Source of the DNA: Bacillota bacterium
Lineage (GTDB): Bacteria > Bacillota > Clostridia > Clostridiales > Caloramatoraceae
Assembly: GCA_023389275.1 (NCBI GenBank)
Contig: JAEWEN010000114.1
Coordinates: 1-58,475, forward strand
Length of the DNA stretch: 58,475 nucleotides
Reading direction: 5' to 3'
The notes beneath the pieces are model-generated. The model searched no databases, was not told where the DNA came from, and worked only from the letters and a program-made list of their open reading frames with translations. The stretch's first letter is position 1. Each line of letters starts with the position of its first letter. A program made the position numbers and the translations under genes. Positions 35,953 to 44,549 of the stretch are shown here, in pieces.

Positions 35953-37422
35953 ATGTCTTTTACAATAGATTGGAAAGAAGATAGAAATCTAACCTTATTA
36001 GTAGATTTTTATGAACTTACAATGGCAAATGGATTTTTAAAAAGCGGAGTAGGTAACAAAATAGCCTACTTTGACCTTTATTTTAGAAAAGTTCCGGATA
36101 ATGGTGGCTTTTGTATATTTGCTGGGCTTCAACAACTAATAGAATATCTTAAAAACATTAAATTTACACAAAGTGATATTGACTATTTAAGGTCTAAAAA
36201 TATTTTTGATGAAGAATTTATTTCATATTTAGAAAATTTCGAATTTAGCTGTGATGTTTGGTCAGTAAGCGAAGGTACTCCTGTGTTTCCAAATGAACCT
36301 TTAGTTATAGTTAAAGGTCCTATTATGCAATCACAGTTTATAGAAACAATGCTTTTACTAACTATAAATCATCAAACATTAATAGCTACTAAAACAAATA
36401 GAATTGTTAGAGCAGCTAATGGTCGTGATGTAATGGAATTTGGATCAAGAAGAGCTCAAGGATATGATGGTGCTATATTTGGATCAAGAGCTGCTTATAT
36501 AGGTGGATGTTCATCAACAGCATGTACTATATCTGAAAGACAATTTGGTGTTCCAGCAGTAGGTACAATGGCACATAGTTGGATACAACTATTTGATAAT
36601 GAACTTGATGCTTTTAGAGCATGGGTTAAAGCATATCCTGAAAACAGTTTGCTTTTAGTTGATACATACAATGTTTTAAAATCAGGTATTCCTAATGCAA
36701 TAAAAGTTTTTAAAGAAGAATTAGAACCAAAAGGAATTAGACCAAAGGGAATTAGAATAGATAGTGGTGATATAAAATACCTTACAGAAAAATCGAGAGA
36801 AATGCTTGATGAAGCAGGATTTGAAGATTGTAAAATAGTAGTATCTAATTCACTTGATGAGTACATTATAAGAGATGTTTTAAACCAAGGAGCAAAAATA
36901 GACAGTTTTGGAGTAGGTGAAAGACTTATAACTTCAAAATCTGAGCCTGTTTTAGGTGGCGTTTATAAACTAGTAGCTGTAGAAGAAGATGGATCTATAA
37001 TTCCTAAAATAAAAATAAGTGAAAATACTGAAAAAATAACAACTCCCGGATTTAAACAGGTTTATAGACTTTATGACAAATCAACTAATAAAGCAATTGC
37101 AGATCTTGTTACCTTTAATGATGAGGTTATTAATGAAAATGAACCTTTAGAAATTTTCCATCCTGTTTATACATGGAAAAGAAAAAGGGTAACTAATTTT
37201 TATGCTAAAAAACTTTTAAACCCTATTTTTGTATCTGGAAAATGTGTATATACCTCTCCTAGTGTTAAGGAAATAAGAGATTTTTGCTTAAGTGAAATAA
37301 ACACTTTATGGGATGAGGTTTTAAGATTTGATTACCCTCATAAATATTATGTAGATTTATCTAATAATGTTTGGGGAATGAAGTATTCTTTACTTAGAAA
37401 ACATAACTTAAAATATAGATAA
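35953..37422 (+). CDS. pncB: Nicotinate phosphoribosyltransferase
   Basis: PncB makes nicotinate mononucleotide from nicotinate and PRPP, salvaging NAD. The 489 aa sequence shows the N-terminal LTLLVDFYELTMANGF, the active-site MEFGSRRAQGYDGAI, the GTMAHSW motif with the phosphorylated-histidine type region, and RIDSGDI. I use ATG 35953, seven bases after AGGAG, rather than TTG 35947. It is monocistronic, and its end forms part of a shared hairpin. Confidence 0.95.
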   Translation: MSFTIDWKEDRNLTLLVDFYELTMANGFLKSGVGNKIAYFDLYFRKVPDNGGFCIFAGLQQLIEYLKNIKFTQSDIDYLRSKNIFDEEFISYLENFEFSCDVWSVSEGTPVFPNEPLVIVKGPIMQSQFIETMLLLTINHQTLIATKTNRIVRAANGRDVMEFGSRRAQGYDGAIFGSRAAYIGGCSSTACTISERQFGVPAVGTMAHSWIQLFDNELDAFRAWVKAYPENSLLLVDTYNVLKSGIPNAIKVFKEELEPKGIRPKGIRIDSGDIKYLTEKSREMLDEAGFEDCKIVVSNSLDEYIIRDVLNQGAKIDSFGVGERLITSKSEPVLGGVYKLVAVEEDGSIIPKIKISENTEKITTPGFKQVYRLYDKSTNKAIADLVTFNDEVINENEPLEIFHPVYTWKRKRVTNFYAKKLLNPIFVSGKCVYTSPSVKEIRDFCLSEINTLWDEVLRFDYPHKYYVDLSNNVWGMKYSLLRKHNLKYR

Positions 37423-37443
37423 CCCTTAGGGTTATCTATATTT
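37411..37443. terminator. Bidirectional terminator overlapping the ends of pncB and the next gene
   Basis: A 15-bp stem (AAATATAGATAACCC and its complement) with a TTA loop. The pncB stop codon lies inside the left arm, and the converging gene ends at 37442 in the right arm. Confidence 0.8.
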
Positions 37444-38731
37444 ATATATATTTATATCTTCTTTCATAAAGTTTTTCTTCTTTAATAAATTCTAGTTTTT
37501 TGCAACAAGTAATTATATGAGACAAAATTTTTTTAGCATTTTTTCCTTGTCTTGAAGATATTTCATATGCATATATTAAAATATCGTATGCAATTTTATA
37601 TTCTTTTTTTAATATATATATTTGACCAATGTAATCAAGTATTATAGAATTTTCTCCAAATATTTTAATAAAATTAACACTTTTTTCTTCTATCTCATAA
37701 ATATTTTTTTGTTTAATAGAAGAAGTTACTTCATTTAACTTTTCCCTAATAAACCACTGATTTTCTTTATACAACAAAGTTAGAATATTTTTTCCAAATT
37801 TAGTTGCAAAATATACTCTTTCATTGTTTATATATTTATATTGAATAATTCCCATATTTAAAAATACATAATTAAATATCTCTTCATTTTCCCTATGTTT
37901 TATTAAATTAAAAAACCTAATATTATCATTTAAAGAATCTAGTATATTATTATACTTACTACAATTACTTAACTTTAAGCAATCATTTCTCATAAAACAC
38001 GTAGCTAAAATAGAAATAATTTCATATATATTAATATCTTGTTTACCTAAAATTCTATTCCAATTTGCTTCATATATTAAAGAATATAATATAGCTACAT
38101 ACTTTTCCTCACATTCTAATCTTAAAATAGCTCTTCCTCTTTTATCTAAATGAATATTATTATTTTTAAATTTTATAAAGCCTATATTTTGTAAAGCTTT
38201 TACTAAATTACTATTTGAGTTTTCATAATTTTCTGTATCTAATATTTGTATTATTTCCTTTATCGTGTCAAATTCATTTACGTTAACCTCATCTAATATT
38301 CTTAAAAATTGATAACTTAATTTATTTTTAGTAACTTTTTTTATAAATTGTTTAATATCATCTTTTTTTCCCTTAATATTATCATACTTTTCTATGTAAT
38401 AAGATGTATTAGTAAATATTCTTCTATAATAAGCTATTTTCCCTCCTTTAATCATTTTATTATTTTTTAAAAATTCTGTTAAAATTAACATTGCTTCTAA
38501 AATTTTTATTATTCCACTACGCCCTGAAAGATCTTTATCTATTATATCTACCATGTCAGTAAACTCTTCAAAAGTGTATATATCTATGCTGTAAAGCTCT
38601 TTATTTTGAGGAAGCAAAACCTTTTTATATAACAATGAAACTACCTTTATATTATATTCAATTATATTTTTAGAAAAATTTTTTTCCTCCATATATTCTT
38701 TAAATAATGTAATTGTATTTGTACTTGACAT
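37442..38731 (-). CDS. Hypothetical protein, 429 aa, helical with possible winged helix and TPR-like tail
   Basis: I do not recognise this family. Residues 1-90 resemble the helical N-terminal domain of site-specific recombinases in pattern only; no catalytic Arg/His/Tyr set follows. Around 180-215 a segment (ALQNIGFIKFKNNNIHLDKR) looks like a winged helix. The end (about 350-425) has paired helices with SVNFIKIFGENSIILDYIGQ and IAYDILIYAYEI, like TPR units. It is very lysine-, isoleucine- and asparagine-rich and has no membrane segment. It stands alone and divergent from degV. Confidence 0.72.
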   Translation of the reverse strand: MSSTNTITLFKEYMEEKNFSKNIIEYNIKVVSLLYKKVLLPQNKELYSIDIYTFEEFTDMVDIIDKDLSGRSGIIKILEAMLILTEFLKNNKMIKGGKIAYYRRIFTNTSYYIEKYDNIKGKKDDIKQFIKKVTKNKLSYQFLRILDEVNVNEFDTIKEIIQILDTENYENSNSNLVKALQNIGFIKFKNNNIHLDKRGRAILRLECEEKYVAILYSLIYEANWNRILGKQDINIYEIISILATCFMRNDCLKLSNCSKYNNILDSLNDNIRFFNLIKHRENEEIFNYVFLNMGIIQYKYINNERVYFATKFGKNILTLLYKENQWFIREKLNEVTSSIKQKNIYEIEEKSVNFIKIFGENSIILDYIGQIYILKKEYKIAYDILIYAYEISSRQGKNAKKILSHIITCCKKLEFIKEEKLYERRYKYI

Positions 38732-38839
38732 TTAGTATATATCACTCCTATACTTATTAGTTATTAATATTTTTTCCAATTTTAATTTTTTTAAACATTT
38801 AAAGAAATTATATTTATTTTTGTAATAAGTAAAGATAAC

Positions 38840-38868
38840 TTGTTAAAGAATATTTAAGGTTGTATAAT
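38840..38868 (+). promoter_or_regulatory. SigA-type promoter of degV
   Basis: TTGTTA (38840-38845), a 17-base spacer and a perfect TATAAT (38863-38868), about 37 bp before the start codon. Confidence 0.7.
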
Positions 38869-38904
38869 TGATTTATCTACGTATTTCTTGGAGGTTTAAT
38901 ATAT

Positions 38905-39750
38905 ATGGATAAAATAGCTTTAATAACAGATAGCTCTTGTGATTTATCTAAAGATCTAATAATAGAAAACAACATAAATATTATTCCATTACGAATCTGC
39001 TATAGCTACGGTGAATTTAGAGATGGATTTGATATAACAGCAGATGAGGTTTATAATAATTTTCACAAAGAAATTCCAACTACTTCTATGCCATCTCCTG
39101 GAGATTTTATAGAGACTATTAACAAAGTTAAATCTGAGGGATATACACATTGTATAGTAGTATCTATATCTGAAGGATTAAGTGGTACATATAGTATGCT
39201 AAAATCAATTTCTAGTGAAATAGAAGATATTAAAATTCATATTATAGACTCAAAGCTTTTATCAAAAGCTTTAGGAGTTGTTACACTTGAGGCAGCTAGA
39301 TTAATAAAGATGGGACATTCTTTTGAATCTATTATAGAAAAATTAGACGAATTTAAAAGCCAGACAAAAGTTTTCTTTACAGTAGGAACCTTAGAATACC
39401 TAAAAAAAGGTGGCAGAATAGGTAAAGTAGCTGCTACTCTTGGAGAAGTATTAAACTTAAAACCTATAATCACAATAGGGGAAGATGGAAAATACTATAC
39501 TTATTCTAAAGCAAGGGGAACTAAAAATGCACTTGAAAAACTTATTGTTCCTCTTGAAGATTTTTGTAAAACTACTAAAGCAAATGTTTCTATATTGGAA
39601 GCTATGGCTGAAAATGAATCTAAATTCCTTTATGATAAAATAAAAAATTTACCTAATATAAATAGTATTTGTATAACTAAAATAACACCGTCTTTAGCTA
39701 TACACACAGGTCCTGGTTCTGTTGGAGTTGTTTTTTCTCCTGCTAGATAA
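38905..39750 (+). CDS. DegV family fatty-acid-binding protein
   Basis: A 281 aa DegV/FakB-type protein. Visible motifs: ITDSSCDLS at the N-terminus, TTSMPSPGDFIE with the conserved Thr-Ser, SISEGLSGTYS, and the C-terminal HTGPGSVGVVFSP. Proteins of this fold bind one fatty acid and, as FakB, present it to the kinase FakA for phospholipid synthesis. No fakA lies nearby. The ATG follows TTGGAGG. It shares a terminator with the converging fdhD operon. Confidence 0.9.
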   Translation: MDKIALITDSSCDLSKDLIIENNINIIPLRICYSYGEFRDGFDITADEVYNNFHKEIPTTSMPSPGDFIETINKVKSEGYTHCIVVSISEGLSGTYSMLKSISSEIEDIKIHIIDSKLLSKALGVVTLEAARLIKMGHSFESIIEKLDEFKSQTKVFFTVGTLEYLKKGGRIGKVAATLGEVLNLKPIITIGEDGKYYTYSKARGTKNALEKLIVPLEDFCKTTKANVSILEAMAENESKFLYDKIKNLPNINSICITKITPSLAIHTGPGSVGVVFSPAR

Positions 39751-39752
39751 AA

Positions 39753-39782
39753 ATAAGCTACTGAATAAATTCAGTAGCTTAT
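39753..39782. terminator. Bidirectional terminator between degV and the fdhD operon
   Basis: A 13-bp perfect stem (ATAAGCTACTGAA and its complement) with a 4-base loop. It overlaps the stop codon of the leftward 90 aa gene. Confidence 0.85.
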
Positions 39783-40051
39783 AATTTTTCAATAACTCCT
39801 AAAACATAATCTTCAGCATCATTATAATTTTCAAGTTCTGTAACTTTACTAATAAATGTTCTATGAATTGCATCTATTTTTTTAATATCATCATCTGTTA
39901 AATTTAACTCTTCAACTATCTCATTTTTCGCATTTTCATATGCTTTATTATACTGTCCAACAGGCATTCCACCACCAGTATTTTCAACTAAAAAATAACA
40001 CTCTACTCTAAAGCTTTTTATATACTTTGTTAACATTTCTTTACTAGTCAT
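39779..40051 (-). CDS. Hypothetical protein, 90 aa (fdhD operon)
   Basis: A small, acidic, helical protein with no recognised family. Notable features are a GGGMPVGQYNKAYENAKNE segment and an ELNLTDDDIKKIDAIH stretch. There is no signal or membrane segment. It starts 11 bp after the 132 aa gene, which starts 13 bp after fdhD, so all three are almost surely one transcript. A link to formate or molybdenum metabolism is only an inference from this position. Confidence 0.7.
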   Translation of the reverse strand: MTSKEMLTKYIKSFRVECYFLVENTGGGMPVGQYNKAYENAKNEIVEELNLTDDDIKKIDAIHRTFISKVTELENYNDAEDYVLGVIEKL

Positions 40052-40062
40052 ACTAATCTCTC

Positions 40063-40461
40063 CTAATCTATAATTATATTTTCTTCAAAGTCTTTAATAG
40101 CATTTTCTATATTTTTAAAGCCATTTAAATTAAGGATATAATTTATTTTTATTTTATCAATATCCCTAACTTTTATATTTTCCCATTTTATAGTTCCATA
40201 ATTATTTTGAATATTAGTGTTAATATTATGAGAAGTAATTAAACTTATAACAGCATAAGGTATATTCTCTCCAGGATTTCTATAAAAATCTACACAAATA
40301 AATTCTAAAAAATCCTTAGGATTTGAATACAAAAATCTATATACACTACTTGATAGATCATCTTTAAAATCTTCATATACCATAAGATTCTTTTTATTTT
40401 GTAAAATAACCTCTACGTTTTTCATATAACTGTTAAAGCTATTTTCTAGTTTTAGCTCCAA
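40063..40461 (-). CDS. Hypothetical protein, 132 aa (fdhD operon)
   Basis: No recognised family. The protein is soluble with mixed alpha/beta character (NLMVYEDFKDDLSSSVYRFL, FICVDFYRNPGENIPYAVIS). It starts with TTG 40461, seven bases after AGGTGG. It lies 13 bp downstream of fdhD and 11 bp upstream of the 90 aa ORF. No cysteine or histidine cluster suggests metal binding. Confidence 0.7.
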   Translation of the reverse strand: MELKLENSFNSYMKNVEVILQNKKNLMVYEDFKDDLSSSVYRFLYSNPKDFLEFICVDFYRNPGENIPYAVISLITSHNINTNIQNNYGTIKWENIKVRDIDKIKINYILNLNGFKNIENAIKDFEENIIID

Positions 40462-40474
40462 TGCTACCCCACCT

Positions 40475-41251
40475 CTAATTTAGTCTATCAAAACAGCTAT
40501 ATAGATTTATTCTACTTCCTCTAGCGAATCCTGCAGCTGCGATATTTAATGATTTTGCAAGCTTAAGTCCTAGTTGTGTTGGTGCTGAATGAGAAACTAC
40601 TAAAGGAACTTTTGCACCAGCAGCTTTTATTATTATATCAGAAGATAACCTTCCAGATGTAAAAAGCACTTTATCATTCATTTCTATATTATTTTTTAAA
40701 GCCATACCTATAACTTTATCTAGTGCATTATGTCTTCCTATATCCTCTGCAAATAATAAAACTTCTTTTCCATCAGATAAAGCACAACTATGAACTCCAC
40801 CTGTTTCTTTAAAAAGCTGTGAGTATTTATTAAATCCACTCATAAGATTTATTATTTCTTTCACGTTAAATACTTTATCGCTTTCTACTCTTTCAAGTGA
40901 ATTTTGGTTAATTAAACTAATATGCATACTTCCTTTGCAACATCCAGATGACATTGCTCTATCTTTAAATTTATAAGCATGTACCTTTTTATCCATAGTA
41001 ATATTTAAAATATTTTCTTCAAGCTTCATACTACTTATTTCACTATAACTTTTTATAACACCTTCGCAAAATAAAAATCCTATTGCAAGCTCTTCCATTT
41101 TCTCTGGTGTACACATTAAAGATATATAGTGACTATTATTAATATATATTCTTAAAGGAGTTTCAACTACTACAAAGTCATCTTCTTCTCTCCAAGAATC
41201 GCCATCAAACTTCTTTACTAATTGTTTTGACTTTAAATCCAAGTTTATCAC
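40475..41251 (-). CDS. fdhD: Formate dehydrogenase accessory sulfurtransferase FdhD
   Basis: A 258 aa FdhD, which passes sulfur to the molybdenum or tungsten cofactor of formate dehydrogenase. Visible features: ELAIGFLFCEGVI, the cysteine-loop region SSGCCKGS (Cys104 and Cys105), TGGVHSCAL, EDIGRHNALDKVIG, and SGRLSSDIIIKAA. The E. coli enzyme uses a CxxC pair at the loop; here the two cysteines are adjacent. It has its own promoter between it and the formate channel, and two unknown ORFs follow it. Confidence 0.93.
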   Translation of the reverse strand: MINLDLKSKQLVKKFDGDSWREEDDFVVVETPLRIYINNSHYISLMCTPEKMEELAIGFLFCEGVIKSYSEISSMKLEENILNITMDKKVHAYKFKDRAMSSGCCKGSMHISLINQNSLERVESDKVFNVKEIINLMSGFNKYSQLFKETGGVHSCALSDGKEVLLFAEDIGRHNALDKVIGMALKNNIEMNDKVLFTSGRLSSDIIIKAAGAKVPLVVSHSAPTQLGLKLAKSLNIAAAGFARGSRINLYSCFDRLN

Positions 41252-41278
41252 TTCCCTGTTATATATTTTATTAAATTA

Positions 41279-41307
41279 ATTATATCAATATTTATATTAT
41301 TTGTCTA
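41279..41307 (-). promoter_or_regulatory. SigA-type promoter of the fdhD operon
   Basis: TAGACA (41307-41302), a 17-base spacer and TATAAT (41284-41279), placed directly after the terminator of the formate channel gene. Confidence 0.65.
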
Positions 41308-41312
41308 AAAAT

Positions 41313-41348
41313 AAGAAAAGTTGGAGTATATACATTCCAACTTTTCTT
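41313..41348 (-). terminator. Intrinsic terminator after the formate channel gene
   Basis: AAGAAAAGTTGGA pairs with TCCAACTTTTCTT (13 bp, 10-base loop), followed by a T-rich stretch leftward. Confidence 0.85.
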
Positions 41349-41354
41349 TCTATT

Positions 41355-42248
41355 TTATGCTCTTTTTTCTTCAGCAATGTCTTTTTTTCTAGATATTCTA
41401 CTGTTTTGCTTATTTTCATTAATTCTTGGTATATGAATATAAACTACCCAATAAGCTAGTCCTACAAAAACTAAACCTCCAATTATATTACCTATAGTTA
41501 CAGGTATTATGTTTCCTAAAGCTGATCCTATATTTACTTCATTTATTTTTTCAGAAGTTAATGTAGATGCCCCTAATATTCTAGAGTCTAGCTTTGCAAG
41601 TAATCCTATTGAAAAATAATACATATTAGCAATACAGTGTTCAAACCCTGATGTTATAAAAGCCATAATCGTAACCCATATTATTAAAATCTTACCTGCC
41701 ATGTCTTTTGCTGCATAAGAACCCCAAACAGCTAAACAAACAAGTAGATTACATAGTATTCCACTTGCTAATAAGTTAATAAATGTTAAACTTCCTTTAT
41801 AATAAGCTACCTTTATAGCATAAGCTCCAAGTAAAGCATCGTCATTTAAAAGAATTCCACTTAAAAATAGTAATAATGCAATTAAGAAAGCTCCTATAAA
41901 GTTTCCTACATATACTATAATTAAGTTTCTAATAAACCTAACTAAAGAAAGTTTTCTTTCCATATAGGCTTGTATTAAAAGTATGTTTCCAGTAAACAAC
42001 TCTCCACCACAAATTAATATTAAAACAAGACCTATAGGGAATAGCAATCCTGCTACAAGTTTTGACAATCCATAACTTTCTATACCATATGAACCAACTG
42101 TAGAAGTAAATGCTCCTAAAGAAATAAATGCTCCTGCTAATATTGATAAGATTAAAGTTTGATAAAAAGAAGTTTTTACTCCTTTTTTGACGCCCACATC
42201 AATAGTCTCAGAGCATAACTCTTTTGACAGTAATATGCTTTTGCCCAT
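41355..42248 (-). CDS. Formate/nitrite transporter (FNT) family channel
   Basis: A 297 aa membrane protein with six helices in the FNT fold, a pentameric channel for formate or nitrite. Motifs seen: LAGAFISLGAFTS (family AGxxIxLG type), FPIGLVLILICGGELFTGN in helix 2, AAKDMAGKILIIW with the conserved loop, and FITSGFEHCIANMYY, which carries the pore histidine. The C-terminal tail is basic. The fdhD neighbour favours formate as substrate. The promoter and a Rex-like palindrome lie upstream. Confidence 0.92.
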   Translation of the reverse strand: MGKSILLSKELCSETIDVGVKKGVKTSFYQTLILSILAGAFISLGAFTSTVGSYGIESYGLSKLVAGLLFPIGLVLILICGGELFTGNILLIQAYMERKLSLVRFIRNLIIVYVGNFIGAFLIALLLFLSGILLNDDALLGAYAIKVAYYKGSLTFINLLASGILCNLLVCLAVWGSYAAKDMAGKILIIWVTIMAFITSGFEHCIANMYYFSIGLLAKLDSRILGASTLTSEKINEVNIGSALGNIIPVTIGNIIGGLVFVGLAYWVVYIHIPRINENKQNSRISRKKDIAEEKRA

Positions 42249-42324
42249 ATAATTACCTCCCTACACTTAAAGAAACCAAAATTAAAACAAATTGTAAATA
42301 AATTGTAAACTTCTACTTAATAAT

Positions 42325-42354
42325 ATTATCTATGTGAATATGATATAATGTCAA
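42325..42354 (-). promoter_or_regulatory. SigA-type promoter of the formate channel gene
   Basis: A perfect TTGACA (42354-42349), an 18-base spacer and GATAAT (42330-42325), about 75 bp before the start codon. Confidence 0.75.
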
Positions 42355-42356
42355 GT

Positions 42357-42374
42357 TTGTTATTTTATTAACAT
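42357..42374. promoter_or_regulatory. Rex-like operator upstream of the formate channel promoter
   Basis: TTGTTATTTTATTAACAT matches the Rex consensus TTGTTAANNNNTTAACAA at 12 of 14 defined positions. It ends three bases upstream of the -35 element. Rex senses the NADH/NAD ratio and controls fermentation genes in Clostridia. Confidence 0.5.
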
Positions 42375-42421
42375 TAAAAATATTGAAAATATATTGAAAA
42401 TACATATTATTTAAGATAAAT

Positions 42422-42451
42422 TTGCAAATTATATTTTTATAAATATATAAT
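42422..42451 (+). promoter_or_regulatory. Promoter of pepD
   Basis: TTGCAA (42422-42427), an 18-base spacer and TATAAT (42446-42451), about 30 bp before the start codon. Confidence 0.55.
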
Positions 42452-42480
42452 TAAGTATATAAATAATAAGAGGTGATAAA

Positions 42481-43932
42481 ATGTCATTAGTAAATATAGA
42501 GCCAAAAAGTGTATTTAAATATTTTGAGGAAATCTCAAATATACCTAGAGGATCTAAAAACGAAAAAAATATAAGTGATTATCTTGTTAGTTTTGCTAAA
42601 AAACATTCTTTAGAAGTTTATCAAGATAAAAAACTTAATGTTATTATAAGAAAAAGCGCTTCTAAAGGATATGAAAATTCTAAAGGAGTTATTCTTCAAG
42701 GGCATATGGATATGGTTTGCGAAAAAAACTCTAATACTATACATGACTTTTCTAAAGATCCAATAAAACTAAAAGTAGTAGATAATATGTTATATGCAGA
42801 TAATACAACTCTTGGTGCAGATAATGGAGTTGCCATAGCATATGCACTTGCAATTCTTGAATCAAATACTATAGAGCATCCTCCACTTGAAGTTGTTATA
42901 ACTACAGAAGAAGAAATTGGTATGGGAGGAGCTATGGCTCTTGATCCTTCTTTAATTAAGGGTAAGTATTTAATTAATATAGATTCTGAAGAAGAAGGAA
43001 GTCTTTTAGTTAGTTGCTGTGGCGGTGCTAAAACTATTTTAACACTTCCTGTAAAATATGAAAAAGTAAATAGTGAGTATAGTAATTATTCAATTATAAT
43101 TAGTGGATTAAATGGTGGCCATTCTGGAATGGATATTATTAAACAAAGGGCAAATGCAAATAAAATAATTGGTAGAATATTATCTATTCTTTCAAATGAA
43201 AATATAGACTTTTATATTTCAGATATTAATGGTGGTTCAAAAGTTAATGCTATACCTAGAGAATGTAAATGTAGTATTTCATTTAAATCATCTGAGTATA
43301 AAGTTGTATCAAGTATTATTAATGACATTCTACAAAATCTAAAGAAAGAATACGAATCTGTAGATGATAATATGTGTATTACTATTGAAGAAAATAATTT
43401 TGTAGAAAATGTATTTAGCAAAGAAAGTACAAAGAATATAATAAGCATTATATCTTTTATACCAAACGGAATAGATACAATGAGTCAGTTTATTGAAAAC
43501 TTACCTCAAAGTTCTAATAACCTTGGAGTAATATCTACCTTAAATAATACTGTTGTTTTTGAAAATGCTCTTAGAAGTAATATTTCTTCATTAAAGCAAG
43601 ATATTCTAAATAGACATAAACTAATAGCTGATACTTTTAATTGTGACTTTATTGTTAACGGGGATTACCCTGAATGGGGATATATAAATGAATCACATTT
43701 AAGAAATGTTTTTGTAGAATCTTATAAAGAAATGTTTAATAAAGAACCTATAATAACAGCTATTCATGCTGGACTTGAGTGTGGGATTTTAAAAGAAAAA
43801 ATGCCTCATCTTGATATAATATCATTTGGACCTGATCATTTTGACGTTCATAGCCCAAATGAACACTTAAGTATACCATCTACTGAAAGAATGTGGAACT
43901 ATCTTTTAGATGTTTTAAAAAGATTAAAATAA
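42481..43932 (+). CDS. pepD: Aminoacyl-histidine dipeptidase (M20C, PepD)
   Basis: A 483 aa zinc dipeptidase of family M20C. Metal-site motifs in order: QGHMDMVCEKN, NTTLGADNGVAIAYALA, TTEEEIGMGGAMAL, and the C-terminal AIHAGLECGILKEK with SFGPDHFDVHSPNE. It cleaves dipeptides in the cytoplasm, including those with histidine. Length is standard. It has its own promoter and a strong T-run terminator. Confidence 0.95.
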   Translation: MSLVNIEPKSVFKYFEEISNIPRGSKNEKNISDYLVSFAKKHSLEVYQDKKLNVIIRKSASKGYENSKGVILQGHMDMVCEKNSNTIHDFSKDPIKLKVVDNMLYADNTTLGADNGVAIAYALAILESNTIEHPPLEVVITTEEEIGMGGAMALDPSLIKGKYLINIDSEEEGSLLVSCCGGAKTILTLPVKYEKVNSEYSNYSIIISGLNGGHSGMDIIKQRANANKIIGRILSILSNENIDFYISDINGGSKVNAIPRECKCSISFKSSEYKVVSSIINDILQNLKKEYESVDDNMCITIEENNFVENVFSKESTKNIISIISFIPNGIDTMSQFIENLPQSSNNLGVISTLNNTVVFENALRSNISSLKQDILNRHKLIADTFNCDFIVNGDYPEWGYINESHLRNVFVESYKEMFNKEPIITAIHAGLECGILKEKMPHLDIISFGPDHFDVHSPNEHLSIPSTERMWNYLLDVLKRLK

Positions 43933-43960
43933 AAAAATAGGTGTAAAACACCTATTTTTT
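43932..43960. terminator. Terminator after pepD, shared with the SEC-C gene
   Basis: AAAAAATAGGTGT pairs with ACACCTATTTTTT (13 bp, 3-base loop), with a long T-run rightward and an A/T-run leftward. It touches the stop codons of both converging genes. Confidence 0.88.
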
Positions 43961-44457
43961 TATTTTCCACAACATTTTTTGTATTTTTTACCGCTACCAC
44001 ATGTACATGGATCATTTCTTCCAATTTTCTTTTCCTTAACTATTGTTTTAGATTGTTTATATTCTTTTACAATAGTTTCTCTAGCTTCAACTGAAAGTAC
44101 GTCATCCCACTCTTTTAGAGTATATAGCCATTCAGCTTTTGCATCTAGCATATTATAGAATAATTTTTCAAAATCTACGTCTAAAGTTATTGATGTAGTT
44201 TCTTCTAAAGAATCTAAGTTAATTTCGCTTTTAAGGCTTGTTTCAATACCTGACATAAATCCTGCAAAAGTTACATTATCCATATTAAACTTAGCTGCAA
44301 GATCTTTAAGGTCCCCACTTACAACCTCATCTTTGTTTTTAAGAAGATAAATATAAACTTCTTTTTCTTTTTCTAAATATTCTTTCCAAAAATTCTCTGC
44401 TTCTTGTTCTGTTCTATCAACTTCTACAAGCTCTTCCCATTGTTTAAAAAGACTCAT
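43960..44457 (-). CDS. SEC-C metal-binding domain protein, 165 aa
   Basis: A helical N-terminal domain (about 1-140, no recognised family) ends in a SEC-C motif, GRNDPCTCGSGKKYKKCC, a zinc-binding tail also found on SecA, where it contacts SecB and ribosomes. The role of stand-alone SEC-C proteins is unknown. A second protein with an almost identical tail lies at 55972-57069. It starts with ATG behind GGAG and is monocistronic. Confidence 0.82.
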   Translation of the reverse strand: MSLFKQWEELVEVDRTEQEAENFWKEYLEKEKEVYIYLLKNKDEVVSGDLKDLAAKFNMDNVTFAGFMSGIETSLKSEINLDSLEETTSITLDVDFEKLFYNMLDAKAEWLYTLKEWDDVLSVEARETIVKEYKQSKTIVKEKKIGRNDPCTCGSGKKYKKCCGK

Positions 44458-44549
44458 ATCACTAGCTCCTCATCTATATAGATTTTAATATTAATCATTA
44501 AACATTCCTCATAAAATGATATTATAAAACTTACTATTTTTCAAGTACT

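Noticed and set aside
37442..38731. Integrase or tyrosine recombinase
   Set aside because: Only the N-terminal helical pattern is similar; no catalytic Arg-His-Arg-Tyr arrangement, and no attachment repeats seen.
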